DNA of 14,993 bases from an uncultured Methylotenera sp. (lineage in GTDB: Bacteria; Pseudomonadota; Gammaproteobacteria; Burkholderiales; Methylophilaceae). Position 1 is the stretch's first letter. Each line of letters starts with the position of its first letter. The stretch is taken from contig CALFXV010000054.1 of NCBI GenBank assembly GCA_937957775.1, positions 1 to 14,993 on the forward strand, in the 5' to 3' direction. Positions 1 through 10,355 of this stretch are shown here, one piece after another. The notes beneath the pieces were generated by a model, which saw nothing but the letters and a program-made list of their open reading frames with translations, was not told where the DNA came from and did no database searches. Made by a program: the position numbers and the translations under genes.

Positions 1-198
1 TGCGAGGATAACGCCGACGATGGTGATTGTTTTATATTGGCGCGCCAGATAAGCTGCGGCCCCTTGCTGGATTGCGCTGGCGATTTCCTGCATGCGTGCA
101 TTACCTGCGGGTAGACCGGAAATCCATTTACTCATTACTAGGCCGTACAGGACTGCTAAGAAAGCAGCGCCTAAGGCGATCATTAGTGAAACTGACAT
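1..198 (-). CDS. hppA: Membrane-bound ion-pumping pyrophosphatase, N-terminal part
   Basis: This is the first 66 codons of a gene that continues beyond the left edge. The protein begins [20 protein letters not shown], a first transmembrane helix, and then has [20 protein letters not shown] at residues 32-51, a hallmark of membrane pyrophosphatases, just before a second helix. The family hydrolyses pyrophosphate and pumps H+ or Na+ across the inner membrane. The start at 198 is supported by a GGGAGA ribosome site a few bases upstream on the minus strand. The K+-dependence and ion-selectivity residues lie outside the window, so the pumped ion cannot be told. It is on the same strand as the DUF721 gene but about 300 bases downstream of it, so it probably has its own promoter. 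Family assignment is firm. Confidence 0.9.
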   Translation of the reverse strand, partial: MSVSLMIALGAAFLAVLYGLVMSKWISGLPAGNARMQEIASAIQQGAAAYLARQYKTITIVGVILA

Positions 199-502
199 GA
201 CTTCTCCCTATCTAAATTTTTATAAATTACGTGAGTATTAAACTGCGTTTAAAACGTTAAAAATAAAACTAGTACGAATTGAGATACCGGAAGTGCGTGT
301 TTTGCACCCCATTCACAGCTATGCAAGTATTGCGAATAATTTGCCGCTACGCATGTATCGCTACATGTAAATAATTTGTAACAACGGTTCATTATTACAC
401 TAATAAGCGCACGCAACAACCACTTTTGGCTGGCCTAAAAATGCGCGGTGTAGCAGAAGTTTTTAAGTGCGAGGAAGGCCCGAAAAAAAGCCGGATGGAT
501 GA
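199..502. other. Intergenic region upstream of hppA
   Basis: This stretch of about 300 AT-rich bases lies between the end of the DUF721 gene and the start of hppA and holds no credible gene on either strand. It must carry the hppA promoter, but I cannot choose one with confidence: AT-rich -10-like words lie at about 215-240 without a good -35 box. Two small dyads are visible. One has arms CATGTA and TACATG around TCGC (352-367). The other is CGTTT-A-AAACG in the region around 246-256. I see no convincing terminator for the DUF721 gene. Confidence 0.5.
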
Positions 503-919
503 TTAATTGACTTTGCTGGCTAGCCTAGCTAAGGCATCACCAAGGTCGGTGCCGTGGAGTTTTTTAGCCAAGCCATCGAGCTCATTTGCCGCTAATTGAC
601 TGAGCTTTTTAATGGCTTTGGGCTGGGCTTGCGGGCTAGATTTTACTTGCACTTTCACCCGAATTGCAGTAACTTCACACCCTTGCTTTTCTAGCTGAAT
701 CAACAAGCTAGGAATGCAAAGTTTGATTTTAGCCGCGACCGCATTATTGCTGGCATACAGGTTTAATTGTTGGTTTTTTATGCTGCTAGCGTGGCTCAAC
801 TGGCCTAAGTTTCCCGGGGCAATCGATAACCAGATTTTTTGCGCAGCTAGGGTTTCTTTGCTGTGCGCAGCTAAACCCTTCAACTCAGGCTGATTGAGCA
901 GTGCGTTAAATTGGCGCAT
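503..919 (-). CDS. DUF721 family protein (DciA-like)
   Basis: A 138-residue protein of the DUF721 family. The N-terminal half is helical (residues 1-30, several leucines and alanines). A short strand region follows, with NQQLNLYASNNAVAAKIKLC at residues 49-68 matching the family core, where a small KH-like fold is known. The C-terminal tail (about 95-138) is Lys/Ala-rich and looks less ordered. Family members that have been studied include DciA, which helps load the replicative helicase DnaB, and this short single-domain form could have that role; that is inference from the family. Its start is only 38 bases from the divergent M23 gene, and no good ribosome site precedes it. In betaproteobacteria DUF721 genes commonly sit near M23 peptidase and secA genes, which fits here. 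Confidence 0.8.
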   Translation of the reverse strand: MRQFNALLNQPELKGLAAHSKETLAAQKIWLSIAPGNLGQLSHASSIKNQQLNLYASNNAVAAKIKLCIPSLLIQLEKQGCEVTAIRVKVQVKSSPQAQPKAIKKLSQLAANELDGLAKKLHGTDLGDALARLASKVN

Positions 920-957
920 GCTTGGCGGTCAGGTAAGTTCGGGTAAATGGAAGTGCA

Positions 958-1878
958 ATGAACATCATTTTTATCTCAAATAGTATGGCAAAAGCAAAAA
1001 CGCTCTCGGTGTTTCAGGTGAGCGCGATTGTTTTGGCATTGCTGGTGTTGCCGGTGTTGCTAACCTTGCTATTGATTGTGCCACAGGATACGCCGGCGCA
1101 ACAGGGGGTGAAATCGTCTAAACTTAGATTTTCATTCAATATAGGCGACCCACAAAAGCACCTGGATGCCTATGCGGTGCAGATGGGCGAATTGCAAGCG
1201 CGCATCATGCGCTTGGATGCGCAAAGCGAACGTTTGGCTAAACTGGCCGGTGAGAAAAAAGGCCAGTCTTCCCTCACTAAGTCCAATGCCCCCAGTCTGA
1301 ATTCACCGCTCATTAAACCCTCAGCCGCCAACCGCGGTGGCCCCTTGGTGTTAAGCAGCCCTTACAGCGAGATGGATTTGCAAAAACACATTGCCGAACT
1401 GACCGCAAGAGTCGAGTTCGAAACCGAATACCTAAGCGAATTGGAAGCGACCCTATTGCAACAAAGCATGCTCAAAGGTGTGCTGCCTAATAGCAGCCCG
1501 ATACGCGCGGCGTTTAACTCATCCAGCTACGGTTGGCGCATCGATCCGTTTAACGGCAACAAAGCCTTCCATGAAGGCTTGGATTTTTCAGCTAATGCCG
1601 GCGCGCCTATCTTTGCCGCAGCCGGTGGTATTGTTTCGGCCGCGGAAACCATGCCCGATTATGGTAAAATCGTCATCGTGTCGCATGGCTCTGGCCTTGA
1701 AACCCGCTATGCCCATACTTCCAAAATACTGGTTAAGGTGGGTGAAAGGGTGGAAAAGGGTCAAGTGCTGGCGCTAGTTGGCAACACCGGGCGATCCACT
1801 GGCCCGCATTTGCATTATGAAATCAGGTTAAACGGCAATGCCCTGGACCCAAGAAAATACCTGAATGCCAGGAATTAA
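958..1878 (+). CDS. Membrane-anchored M23 (LytM) family peptidase
   Basis: A 306-residue protein. A single transmembrane segment (about residues 18-42) places the rest in the periplasm. Residues 70-100 and 140-170 look like coiled coil, split by a Ser/Pro/Asn-rich linker. The C-terminal M23 domain (about 185-300) has all expected zinc and catalytic positions: H205 and D209 in HEGLDF, H253 in RYAH, and H284/H286 in GPHLHYEIR. This suggests an active peptidoglycan endopeptidase, unlike degenerate activators such as NlpD and EnvC. It likely cuts cell-wall cross-links or regulates other hydrolases. GGAAG at 949-953 is a plausible ribosome site for this start. It lies 89 bases upstream of secA on the same strand and is probably co-transcribed with it. 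Family is certain; the exact substrate is not. Confidence 0.93.
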   Translation: MNIIFISNSMAKAKTLSVFQVSAIVLALLVLPVLLTLLLIVPQDTPAQQGVKSSKLRFSFNIGDPQKHLDAYAVQMGELQARIMRLDAQSERLAKLAGEKKGQSSLTKSNAPSLNSPLIKPSAANRGGPLVLSSPYSEMDLQKHIAELTARVEFETEYLSELEATLLQQSMLKGVLPNSSPIRAAFNSSSYGWRIDPFNGNKAFHEGLDFSANAGAPIFAAAGGIVSAAETMPDYGKIVIVSHGSGLETRYAHTSKILVKVGERVEKGQVLALVGNTGRSTGPHLHYEIRLNGNALDPRKYLNARN

Positions 1879-1967
1879 TTTAAGAAAAAACGGCCCTAGG
1901 GCTAAATACTAAACCCTCTACATTACTTATAAGTTATTAATCCTCTAAGCGGAAAGCCCCTCACTTC
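1879..1967 (+). promoter_or_regulatory. M23-secA intergenic leader
   Basis: These 89 bases precede the secA start codon. They contain two short perfect palindromes, GCCCTAGGGC at 1893-1902 and ACTTATAAGT at 1925-1934. The second overlaps a TTATAA word that could be a -10 box, though I find no good -35 partner. The nearest purine-rich word to the secA start (GGAAAG, 1951-1956) is further away than usual, so the translation signal is weak. A regulatory role is inference. Confidence 0.3.
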
Positions 1968-4685
<2,718 letters not shown>

Positions 4686-4701
4686 GTTAACTGGCCATAG
4701 C

Positions 4702-4905
4702 ATGACTGATATAACCGCCAACAACCAACCCGCATCGCCTTGCATAGGCGTGTGTGCCATCGATGAGTCCAATGGATTTTGCCTGGGTTGCTACCGCAGC
4801 CTGGATGAAATTAAGGGTTGGTGGGACATGACGGCCGCGCAGCAAAGCGCTCTAGTCAACGAGCTGGCTAATAGGCAAATAGATTTAGCCGATTTTGATG
4901 ATTAA
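4702..4905 (+). CDS. DUF1289 family small cysteine-motif protein
   Basis: A 67-residue protein matching DUF1289: SPCIGVCAIDESNGFCLGCY with C14, C18, C27 and C30 spaced as C-x3-C-x8-C-x2-C, followed by RSLDEIKGWWDM, the family's usual continuation. The four cysteines suggest a small metal (probably zinc or iron) site; that is inference. No signal peptide or membrane segment is seen, so it is likely cytoplasmic. The function of the family is not established. It begins 16 bases after the secA stop codon and ends just before a strong terminator, so it is the last gene of the M23-secA unit. Confidence 0.85.
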   Translation: MTDITANNQPASPCIGVCAIDESNGFCLGCYRSLDEIKGWWDMTAAQQSALVNELANRQIDLADFDD

Positions 4906-4939
4906 GCATTGCGTAAGCAGCGTTTGATCAACACCCAAC

Positions 4940-4977
4940 AAACAAAAAAGCCGGCATACTAGCCGGCTTTTTTGTTT
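4940..4977. terminator. Bidirectional intrinsic terminator between DUF1289 and DUF1841
   Basis: A 16-base perfect stem (4940-4955 paired with 4962-4977) with loop ATACTA. The GC core is GCCGGC, flanked by a run of six A on the left and six T on the right. The T-run is therefore correct in both directions. It ends the plus-strand M23-secA-DUF1289 unit and the minus-strand rsx-nth-DUF1841 unit, which converge here. Confidence 0.95.
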
Positions 4978-4990
4978 TAGTAAGTACAGC

Positions 4991-5428
4991 TTAAGCCTGC
5001 ACTTTTTGTTGCAGCAATTGCAGGTAATGCACGCCATCCGGCCCGGTGTTATCGCGTTGAGCTTGCCAAAGGGTCTCGGCCAAGCAATCCATCACGTCGT
5101 GGTAAGCCAAGTGCGCGTCAGCGTGTTTTTCTCGCAATGCACTGTGCATGGCCTTGATGCCGGCCGGTTGGTCTATGCTAATTTGCTCGATTACCGACAG
5201 ATGCAAACTGATGTGTAAAAATGGATTGGTCACGCCCATTTCTGGAAAATAGGCTTGCTGCAAATACTGCTCGGGTGCGTTAAAAATCGCGTGGTATTCC
5301 GGGTGCATTTGCAAGACTTCCACGGCAATTTTTTCTAGGTCAGTGAGCACCGCGGCTTGTTTAAATTTGGCCCAAGCATCAAATAAAAATTGCCTGGCTT
5401 GGTCGCGACTGGGGTTATATAAACTCAT
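4991..5428 (-). CDS. DUF1841 family protein
   Basis: A 145-residue protein of the DUF1841 family, beginning MSLYNPSRDQARQFLFDAW and containing the family's LEKIAVEVLQMHPEYH segment (about 35-50) and a histidine-rich HISLHLSVIEQISIDQP stretch (about 75-95). It is predicted to be a soluble, largely helical cytoplasmic protein. The function is unknown; the conserved histidines and acidic residues could bind a metal, which is speculation. The frame is open further upstream, to 5680 inside nth, but homology begins at the Met at 5428, only 4 bases after the nth stop codon, so I chose that start. It is the last gene of the rsx-nth unit. Confidence 0.88.
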   Translation of the reverse strand: MSLYNPSRDQARQFLFDAWAKFKQAAVLTDLEKIAVEVLQMHPEYHAIFNAPEQYLQQAYFPEMGVTNPFLHISLHLSVIEQISIDQPAGIKAMHSALREKHADAHLAYHDVMDCLAETLWQAQRDNTGPDGVHYLQLLQQKVQA

Positions 5429-5432
5429 TTTG

Positions 5433-6068
5433 CTAGTGGTATTCTTTGGCGTTAAATTCGCATAAATCGGCGATGCAGCATTGCGCGCACTTGGGCTTGC
5501 GGGCGACGCAAGTGTAGCGCCCGTGCAAGATGAGCAAATGGTGGGCATCCTGCAGGTATGCGGCCGGGATGGTTTTAAGGTATTTCTTTTCCACTTCCAA
5601 CACGGTTTTACCGGTCGCCAGTTTAATGCGATTGCCCAAGCGAAATAAATGCGTGTCGACGGCGATGGTGGGCATGCCAAAAGCCGTATTCAATATCACG
5701 TTAGCGGTTTTGCGGCCGACGCCAGGTAGGCGTTCTAAGGCTGCTCTGGTATTGGGCACCTGCGATTGGTGCTCGTTGATTAAAATTTGGCAGGTGGCCA
5801 AGATGTTCTTGGCTTTAGCGTGGTACAAGCCTATGCGGTTGACGTAAGATTCCAAGCCGTCTAGGCCTAATGCCAATATGCTGGCCGGCGTGTTGGCCAC
5901 AGCAAACAGCTTGTCTGTGACGATGTTCACGCCCTTGTCGGTGGCTTGCGCCGACAGGATGACCGCGATCAACAATTCAAAGGTGCTGTTGTGTTTGAGT
6001 TCGGTGGACGGGTTGGGTATGGCCGCACTTAAGCGCCTAAATATTTCATGGCGTTTTTCGGCGTTCAT
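5433..6068 (-). CDS. nth: Endonuclease III (base-excision repair DNA glycosylase/AP lyase)
   Basis: A 211-residue endonuclease III, equal in length to the E. coli enzyme. It removes oxidised pyrimidines from DNA and cuts the resulting abasic site. The helix-hairpin-helix LERLPGVGRKTANV carries the catalytic lysine K120, and D138 in VDTHLFRLGNR is the conserved acid. The C-terminal [4Fe-4S] loop has C187, C194, C197 and C203 in the standard C-x6-C-x2-C-x5-C spacing. It begins 33 bases after rsxE and ends 4 bases before DUF1841, so it is the seventh gene of the rsx operon, an order also known from E. coli (rsxABCDGE-nth). The neighbourhood fits a link between oxidative-stress redox control and DNA repair, but direct interaction is not implied. 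Confidence 0.98.
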   Translation of the reverse strand: MNAEKRHEIFRRLSAAIPNPSTELKHNSTFELLIAVILSAQATDKGVNIVTDKLFAVANTPASILALGLDGLESYVNRIGLYHAKAKNILATCQILINEHQSQVPNTRAALERLPGVGRKTANVILNTAFGMPTIAVDTHLFRLGNRIKLATGKTVLEVEKKYLKTIPAAYLQDAHHLLILHGRYTCVARKPKCAQCCIADLCEFNAKEYH

Positions 6069-6101
6069 GGCAAATTGACCGGTTTTTTTAGGCTTGCTTA
6101 G

Positions 6102-6788
6102 CTAGTGGCTGACCGCTGACAGCGGGCTAGTCACGCCGGCGGATTGCTTGGCTGCTTTGCGCATTTCTATCCAATTGCGCAAGGCGATTAAGCTGCCCAA
6201 ACCTAAGAATGCGCCTGGTGGCAACACTGCTAGCAAGAAGCCGTGGTAATCGGGAATAACGGTTAGGATAAATTGCTTAGCGCCTGGTCCAAAGGCCAAA
6301 TCCAAGCCGGAAAACAAGGTGCCTTTGCCTACTATTTCACGCATGGCACCCAATAAACCCAACACTAAAGCCAAGCCCAAGCCCATGGAAAAGCCGTCCA
6401 CTATGGATGGGGTGGGGGCATTTTTTGCAGCAAACGATTCCACGCGGGCCAAGACGATGCAGTTCACCACTATCAGTGGAATGAATATGCCCAGCACCTT
6501 ATGCAAGGGGTGGGCAAAGGCATTAATGGACAGGTCGATGACGGTCACTAAGGCGGCGATCACCAGGATGAAAACCGGTACGCGAATTTCACTGGGGATG
6601 AAGGTGCGAACGGGTGACACGGCCCCATTGGCCGCTGCCATTACCAATGCGGTTGCCAAGCCTAGGCTTAAGCCATTAACGGCGGTAGTGGTGACCGCTA
6701 AGGTTGGGCACAAGCCCAATAATTGCACCACACCGGGGTTTTGTTTCCACAGGCCATTGCTGGCGATTTCTTTATACGAGGTAAGCAT
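6102..6788 (-). CDS. rsxE: Rsx/Rnf complex membrane subunit E
   Basis: A 228-residue protein with about six transmembrane helices, homologous to RsxA/NqrD/NqrE. Key marks are LGLCPTLAV with C27 near the first helix and the half-buried IPLIVVNCIVLARVESF segment with C110. In solved Rnf/Nqr structures the matching cysteines in the A and E subunits hold an Fe-S cluster in the membrane. It forms the central pair with RsxA that electrons cross. The start at 6788 has AGGA upstream at a suitable distance and lies 15 bases after the rsxG stop. The C-terminus (about 205-228, KAAKQSAG...) is a short basic tail. Assignment is firm; rsx and rnf naming are interchangeable here. Confidence 0.96.
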   Translation of the reverse strand: MLTSYKEIASNGLWKQNPGVVQLLGLCPTLAVTTTAVNGLSLGLATALVMAAANGAVSPVRTFIPSEIRVPVFILVIAALVTVIDLSINAFAHPLHKVLGIFIPLIVVNCIVLARVESFAAKNAPTPSIVDGFSMGLGLALVLGLLGAMREIVGKGTLFSGLDLAFGPGAKQFILTVIPDYHGFLLAVLPPGAFLGLGSLIALRNWIEMRKAAKQSAGVTSPLSAVSH

Positions 6789-6803
6789 GAGGGATCCTAA
6801 GCA

Positions 6804-7448
6804 TCAGGGATTAACAGCGAACAGGGTTTGTTTATTTTGCTGGTAAAACTGCAAAGCTTGTTTGACCGCTTTCACTACCGCACGCGGGGTGATGGTGGCG
6901 CCCACCATGTAGTCGTATTGGCCACCGTCTTTTTTAACTTGCCATTTTTCTGCGGCAGTTTTTTCTAAGGACTCGTTATCAAACAACTTAATCCAGTTGC
7001 CGTGCGCGATGTCTATGTAATCGCCCAGGCCTGGGGTTTCTTTATGCGCTAACACGCGCACGCCGCTGATGGAACCATCGGCACGTATGGCGATGAGCAG
7101 CTTGATGTCACCGCTGTAGCCGTCGTGGGCGATCGCTTCAAGGATGACGCCGGCGGTTTGCTGCTGTTGCTTGGCCACGTTGGCTATGCTGGGCAAACGG
7201 TTACCCAATAAGGCGTTTGGGGCTATCATCACTTGGCTAGCTAAGAGGTCGTTGTCGTAATTTTCAGCAGGTAAGATTTCTTTAAACAAACTTAAGCGAG
7301 CGGCCTTTTCGCTGGCTTCTATTGGGGCACGCGTGACGTCAAACACCGACGCCAGCAATAAGGTGCCGATAAAGGCAAAGGACAGCATGATGGCTGCCGT
7401 TCTAAAGGCATTTTTAAATAGGGCGCTTTTTATGTCAGTTAGACGCAT
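6804..7448 (-). CDS. rsxG: Rsx/Rnf complex FMN-binding subunit G
   Basis: A 214-residue subunit with one N-terminal transmembrane helix (about 16-36) and a periplasmic FMN-binding domain. The flavin is attached covalently to a threonine in the S-G-A-T type motif; here the motif reads VGATITP, making T185 the likely attachment site, with valine in the usual serine position. ETPGLGDYI (about 137-145) is also typical. The flavin transferase ApbE, needed for attachment, is not in this window. It sits 4 bases after rsxD and 15 before rsxE, consistent with translational coupling. Confidence 0.95.
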   Translation of the reverse strand: MRLTDIKSALFKNAFRTAAIMLSFAFIGTLLLASVFDVTRAPIEASEKAARLSLFKEILPAENYDNDLLASQVMIAPNALLGNRLPSIANVAKQQQQTAGVILEAIAHDGYSGDIKLLIAIRADGSISGVRVLAHKETPGLGDYIDIAHGNWIKLFDNESLEKTAAEKWQVKKDGGQYDYMVGATITPRAVVKAVKQALQFYQQNKQTLFAVNP

Positions 7449-7452
7449 CGTA

Positions 7453-8472
7453 TTATTTCTCGTGGCCGAACACGCGTGGTTGGGTGAGCGCGTCGATAAG
7501 TGGCACGCACATATTCATGATCAGGACAGAAAAAGCCACGCCATCTGGGTAACCGCCATAGACCCGAATTAAATAGGTCAAGACGCCCACGCCGGCGGCA
7601 AAAACCAGTTTGCCTTTTGGGGTGGTGGGGCCGCTCACTGGGTCAGTGATGATGAAAAAAGCACACAACAAAGAAGCACCACTGACGACGTGGAATGCTG
7701 GATTGGCATATTGGCTGGGGTTCATCAAGTAGAAGGCGCCAGCCATGCCGCTTAAAGCCACTAAAAAAGCCGTGGGCAAATGCCAGCTGATGATGCGCTG
7801 TTGCCATAAATACAGCCCACCCAATAAATAGGCGGCCGTCACCCATTCTTGGCCTTGCCCACCAAAATGCCCAAAGATAGGTGCTTGGCTAATGCTCGCC
7901 ACGTCTTTGTTCAGCATGAGTTGGGTTTTTAAGTAGTCCAGTGGGGTGGCCGAGCTGATGGCGTCCACTGTCATGGAGGCCGGCAGGGTTTGCTGGAAGA
8001 TAAAGCTCAACTGCTCAGACCAGCTTAAGGGTTGGTCGGCCAGTGCTAGCGGCGCCGGCCATTTGGTCATGATCAGTGGAAAGGAAATCAGCAAGACGGC
8101 GTAGCCGACCATGGCCGGATTGAAGGGGTTGTAGCCTAAGCCGCCGTATAGTTGTTTGGCAATAACGATGGCAAAAAATGTACCGACTACCACCAGCCAC
8201 CATGGCGCTAAGGTAGGCAGGGACAGCGCCAGCAACCAGGCCGTGACGACGGCGCTGAGGTCCATTAAGTACGGTTGGATGGGGCGCTGGCGCAGTTTTA
8301 GCAAGGCCGCTTCGGTAATTAAGGCAGTGCTGGTGGCCAACACCAATGACACCACAATACCGGCCCCATAAACATAGGTGTAAGCTGCGATGCCAGGCAC
8401 CAACGCCAGCAAAACCTTAAACATAATGGTGCTAACGGTGGGCGCATTGCTGATGTAAGGTGAACGGTTCAT
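7453..8472 (-). CDS. rsxD: Rsx/Rnf complex membrane flavoprotein subunit D
   Basis: A 339-residue polytopic subunit homologous to NqrB, with about ten hydrophobic helices. It carries a covalent FMN site: DAISSATPLDYLK at about 170-182, where T176 matches the flavin-linked threonine of the S-x-A-T motif. GGLGYNPFNPAMVGYAVLL (about 110-128) and DPVSGPTTPKGK are family signatures. It is a main ion-translocation candidate in this complex. The start at 8472 has AAGGA six or so bases upstream and lies 2 bases after the rsxC stop. The C-terminus ends at HEK just before rsxG. No anomaly seen. Confidence 0.97.
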   Translation of the reverse strand: MNRSPYISNAPTVSTIMFKVLLALVPGIAAYTYVYGAGIVVSLVLATSTALITEAALLKLRQRPIQPYLMDLSAVVTAWLLALSLPTLAPWWLVVVGTFFAIVIAKQLYGGLGYNPFNPAMVGYAVLLISFPLIMTKWPAPLALADQPLSWSEQLSFIFQQTLPASMTVDAISSATPLDYLKTQLMLNKDVASISQAPIFGHFGGQGQEWVTAAYLLGGLYLWQQRIISWHLPTAFLVALSGMAGAFYLMNPSQYANPAFHVVSGASLLCAFFIITDPVSGPTTPKGKLVFAAGVGVLTYLIRVYGGYPDGVAFSVLIMNMCVPLIDALTQPRVFGHEK

Positions 8473-8474
8473 TT

Positions 8475-10355
8475 TTATCCTTTATCCGGCTCGCTTGTGC
8501 CCGACTCGTTGAGCTTGCGGGCTTTTTCGCGTATGGCATCGGTCTGCTTGATTTCCGCTTGCACGCTGGGGCTGACATTTTCCGTGTTTTTAGGCGCTAG
8601 CCCGGCTTGGGCCGCCGCCAGTTTAGCGGCTTTGGCACGCTCTATGGCCGCCGCAATCAAGGCTTGTTTATCTGCTGGCGTGGCTTGCGTGTCTGCCTTG
8701 CTTGGCGCCGGTTTGCTGGCAGGGGGCTCGGTTGCTGCGGGACCGCTGGCTAATTTTTGCGCTTTAGCACGGGCTATGGCAGCAGCAATGGCGGCTTGCT
8801 TGTCTGAGACGGCGCTGTCGCTTGGCGTTGCTGATAGGCTGGCCTCGGCCGCATCGGCTGGAGCAGACGCTTCAGTCTTGTTGGCCGCCGCGCGTTCTGC
8901 ATGCTTTTGCGCCCGTTCTAGTTTTTCGCGCTCTATGCGTGCCAATCTATAATCATTGCGTTCGCGTGCCAGGTCGGCCGCTTCTTTGGCTTTGTCGGCG
9001 GCAATTATTTCGCTTTTGGCGTAGCGGTAGAACTGCACCAACGGAATGGTGCTTGGGCAAACGTAGCTGCAGCATCCGCATTCTATGCAGTCAAATAATT
9101 TGTAATCGCGGGCTTTTTCGAAGTTGTCGGATTTGGCAAACCAGTAAAGTTCCTGTGGCTGCAAATTCACCGGGCAGGCATCGGCACAGCGTGCGCAGCG
9201 TATGCATGGCATGGCCGGTGGCGGCGCAGGGAATAAATCCGGTTTGGCGGCAATAATGCAATTGGCAGCCTTGGTGATGGGCACTTGGCTGCTGGGTAAA
9301 TCGAAGCCCATCATGGGGCCGCCCATAATGAAATGGCTGGTGTCGTCCTGCGCGCCACCGGCTGCGGCGATTAAATCGGTCAATGGCGTGCCAAACAGCA
9401 CCTCAAAGTTTTGCGGGCTAGTGACGTTGCCGGTAACGGTGACAATGCGGCTAATGGAAGGCTCACCAAAGGCGAAGTAACGGTGTATGGCCAATACCGT
9501 CGCCACATTGAATACTTGCACACCTAAATCGGTTGAGCGTTTGTCGCTGGGAATTTCCAGGTCTAGTAGCAAGTGTATGAGTCGACGGGCGTCGCCACTT
9601 GGGTAGAGCGTGGGCACCACTTTGACCAGGGCTTGTCCTTGTTGGCAGGACGCTTTCATGGCCTCGCAGGCTGCCGCTTTGTTGTCCTCTATGCCTATCA
9701 AGCAGGTTTCGGCGCCCAATAAATGCTTGACGATTTCTATGCCGGCAACAATCTCATCGGCGCGCTCGCGCATCAGCATGTCGTCGCAAGTGATGTAGGG
9801 CTCGCACTCGGCAGCATTGATAATCAGCGTGTGTATGGGCGCTTGGCTGTTACTACGCAATTTAATGTGGCTAGGAAATGTGGCGCCACCTAAACCGACT
9901 ATGCCTGATAGCCTTAGGCTGTCGACCAAAGTTTTTTTATCGCTTAGTCGCCAGTTGATGGGCTGTAATGGCGCCCATTCCTCCAAGCCATCGCAGCTTA
10001 TGGTGATGCAGCTGTCAGGCAAGCCGGAAGGGTGCGGTATGACTTGCTCGTCTATGGCAGTCACGGTGCCGGAGGTGGGCGCGTGTATGGCTGCTGAAAC
10101 CGTGCCTTCGGCTTCAGCCAACAATTGGCCTTTGAGCACGCGATCACCAACTTTAACCAATACTTTGGGTAAATGCCCGACGTGTTGACGTAGCGGCAGG
10201 ACCAATGTTTTTGGTATGCCCAGCTTGGCAATCGGCCGCGTGTTGGATTCGGCTTTGTGTTCAGGCGGATGCACGCCACCGTTAAAGGCGTAGACGTCGT
10301 CATGGCGGCCTAGGCCTGGCAATATACGGCTGGCTAAATTGAGAATGGCGTTCAT
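8475..10355 (-). CDS. rsxC: Rsx/Rnf complex peripheral Fe-S and flavin subunit C
   Basis: A 626-residue subunit that in the family takes or delivers electrons at the cytoplasmic face and binds NADH/FMN. Order: an N-terminal barrel-like region (GVHPPEHK at about 27-34, then a biotinyl-like fold), the nucleotide region with [12 protein letters not shown] (about 154-165) and a glycine-rich GGPMMGFD, then two [4Fe-4S] sites (C384/C387/C390/C394 and C423/C426/C429/C433). The C-terminal 150 residues are an Ala/Lys-rich helical tail with two near-identical units. I start at the Met encoded at 10355 because the ATG overlaps the rsxB stop as ATGA and the family homology begins there. The frame is open 54 bases further upstream, which would only add 18 residues inside rsxB. 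Confidence 0.96.
   Translation of the reverse strand: MNAILNLASRILPGLGRHDDVYAFNGGVHPPEHKAESNTRPIAKLGIPKTLVLPLRQHVGHLPKVLVKVGDRVLKGQLLAEAEGTVSAAIHAPTSGTVTAIDEQVIPHPSGLPDSCITISCDGLEEWAPLQPINWRLSDKKTLVDSLRLSGIVGLGGATFPSHIKLRSNSQAPIHTLIINAAECEPYITCDDMLMRERADEIVAGIEIVKHLLGAETCLIGIEDNKAAACEAMKASCQQGQALVKVVPTLYPSGDARRLIHLLLDLEIPSDKRSTDLGVQVFNVATVLAIHRYFAFGEPSISRIVTVTGNVTSPQNFEVLFGTPLTDLIAAAGGAQDDTSHFIMGGPMMGFDLPSSQVPITKAANCIIAAKPDLFPAPPPAMPCIRCARCADACPVNLQPQELYWFAKSDNFEKARDYKLFDCIECGCCSYVCPSTIPLVQFYRYAKSEIIAADKAKEAADLARERNDYRLARIEREKLERAQKHAERAAANKTEASAPADAAEASLSATPSDSAVSDKQAAIAAAIARAKAQKLASGPAATEPPASKPAPSKADTQATPADKQALIAAAIERAKAAKLAAAQAGLAPKNTENVSPSVQAEIKQTDAIREKARKLNESGTSEPDKG
8619..8804 (-). repeat. 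Two-unit Ala/Lys-rich repeat in the RsxC tail
   Basis: Two related units are encoded in the C-terminal tail of RsxC. One starts [18 protein letters not shown] (8751-8804) and the other [18 protein letters not shown] (8619-8672). They share 15 of 18 residues. Each is amphipathic and helical. Tails of this repeated kind, with varying copy number, are common in gammaproteobacterial RsxC. Their role is unclear; they may contact a partner or act as a spacer. Confidence 0.85.

Noticed and set aside
5429..5680. A possible N-terminal extension of DUF1841 by 84 residues, overlapping nth.
   Set aside because: The extra residues lie in another frame of nth, are rich in Pro, Ser and Arg without family similarity, and the canonical DUF1841 start follows immediately after the nth stop codon.
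6319..6846. A 175-residue open frame opposite rsxE and the end of rsxG.
   Set aside because: It lies wholly antisense to two well-supported genes and its composition is that of a shadow frame.
8497..9256. Long open frames on the plus strand opposite the RsxC tail.
   Set aside because: They mirror the Ala/Lys-rich repeats of rsxC, whose skewed codons create open antisense frames; no ribosome site or family likeness supports them.
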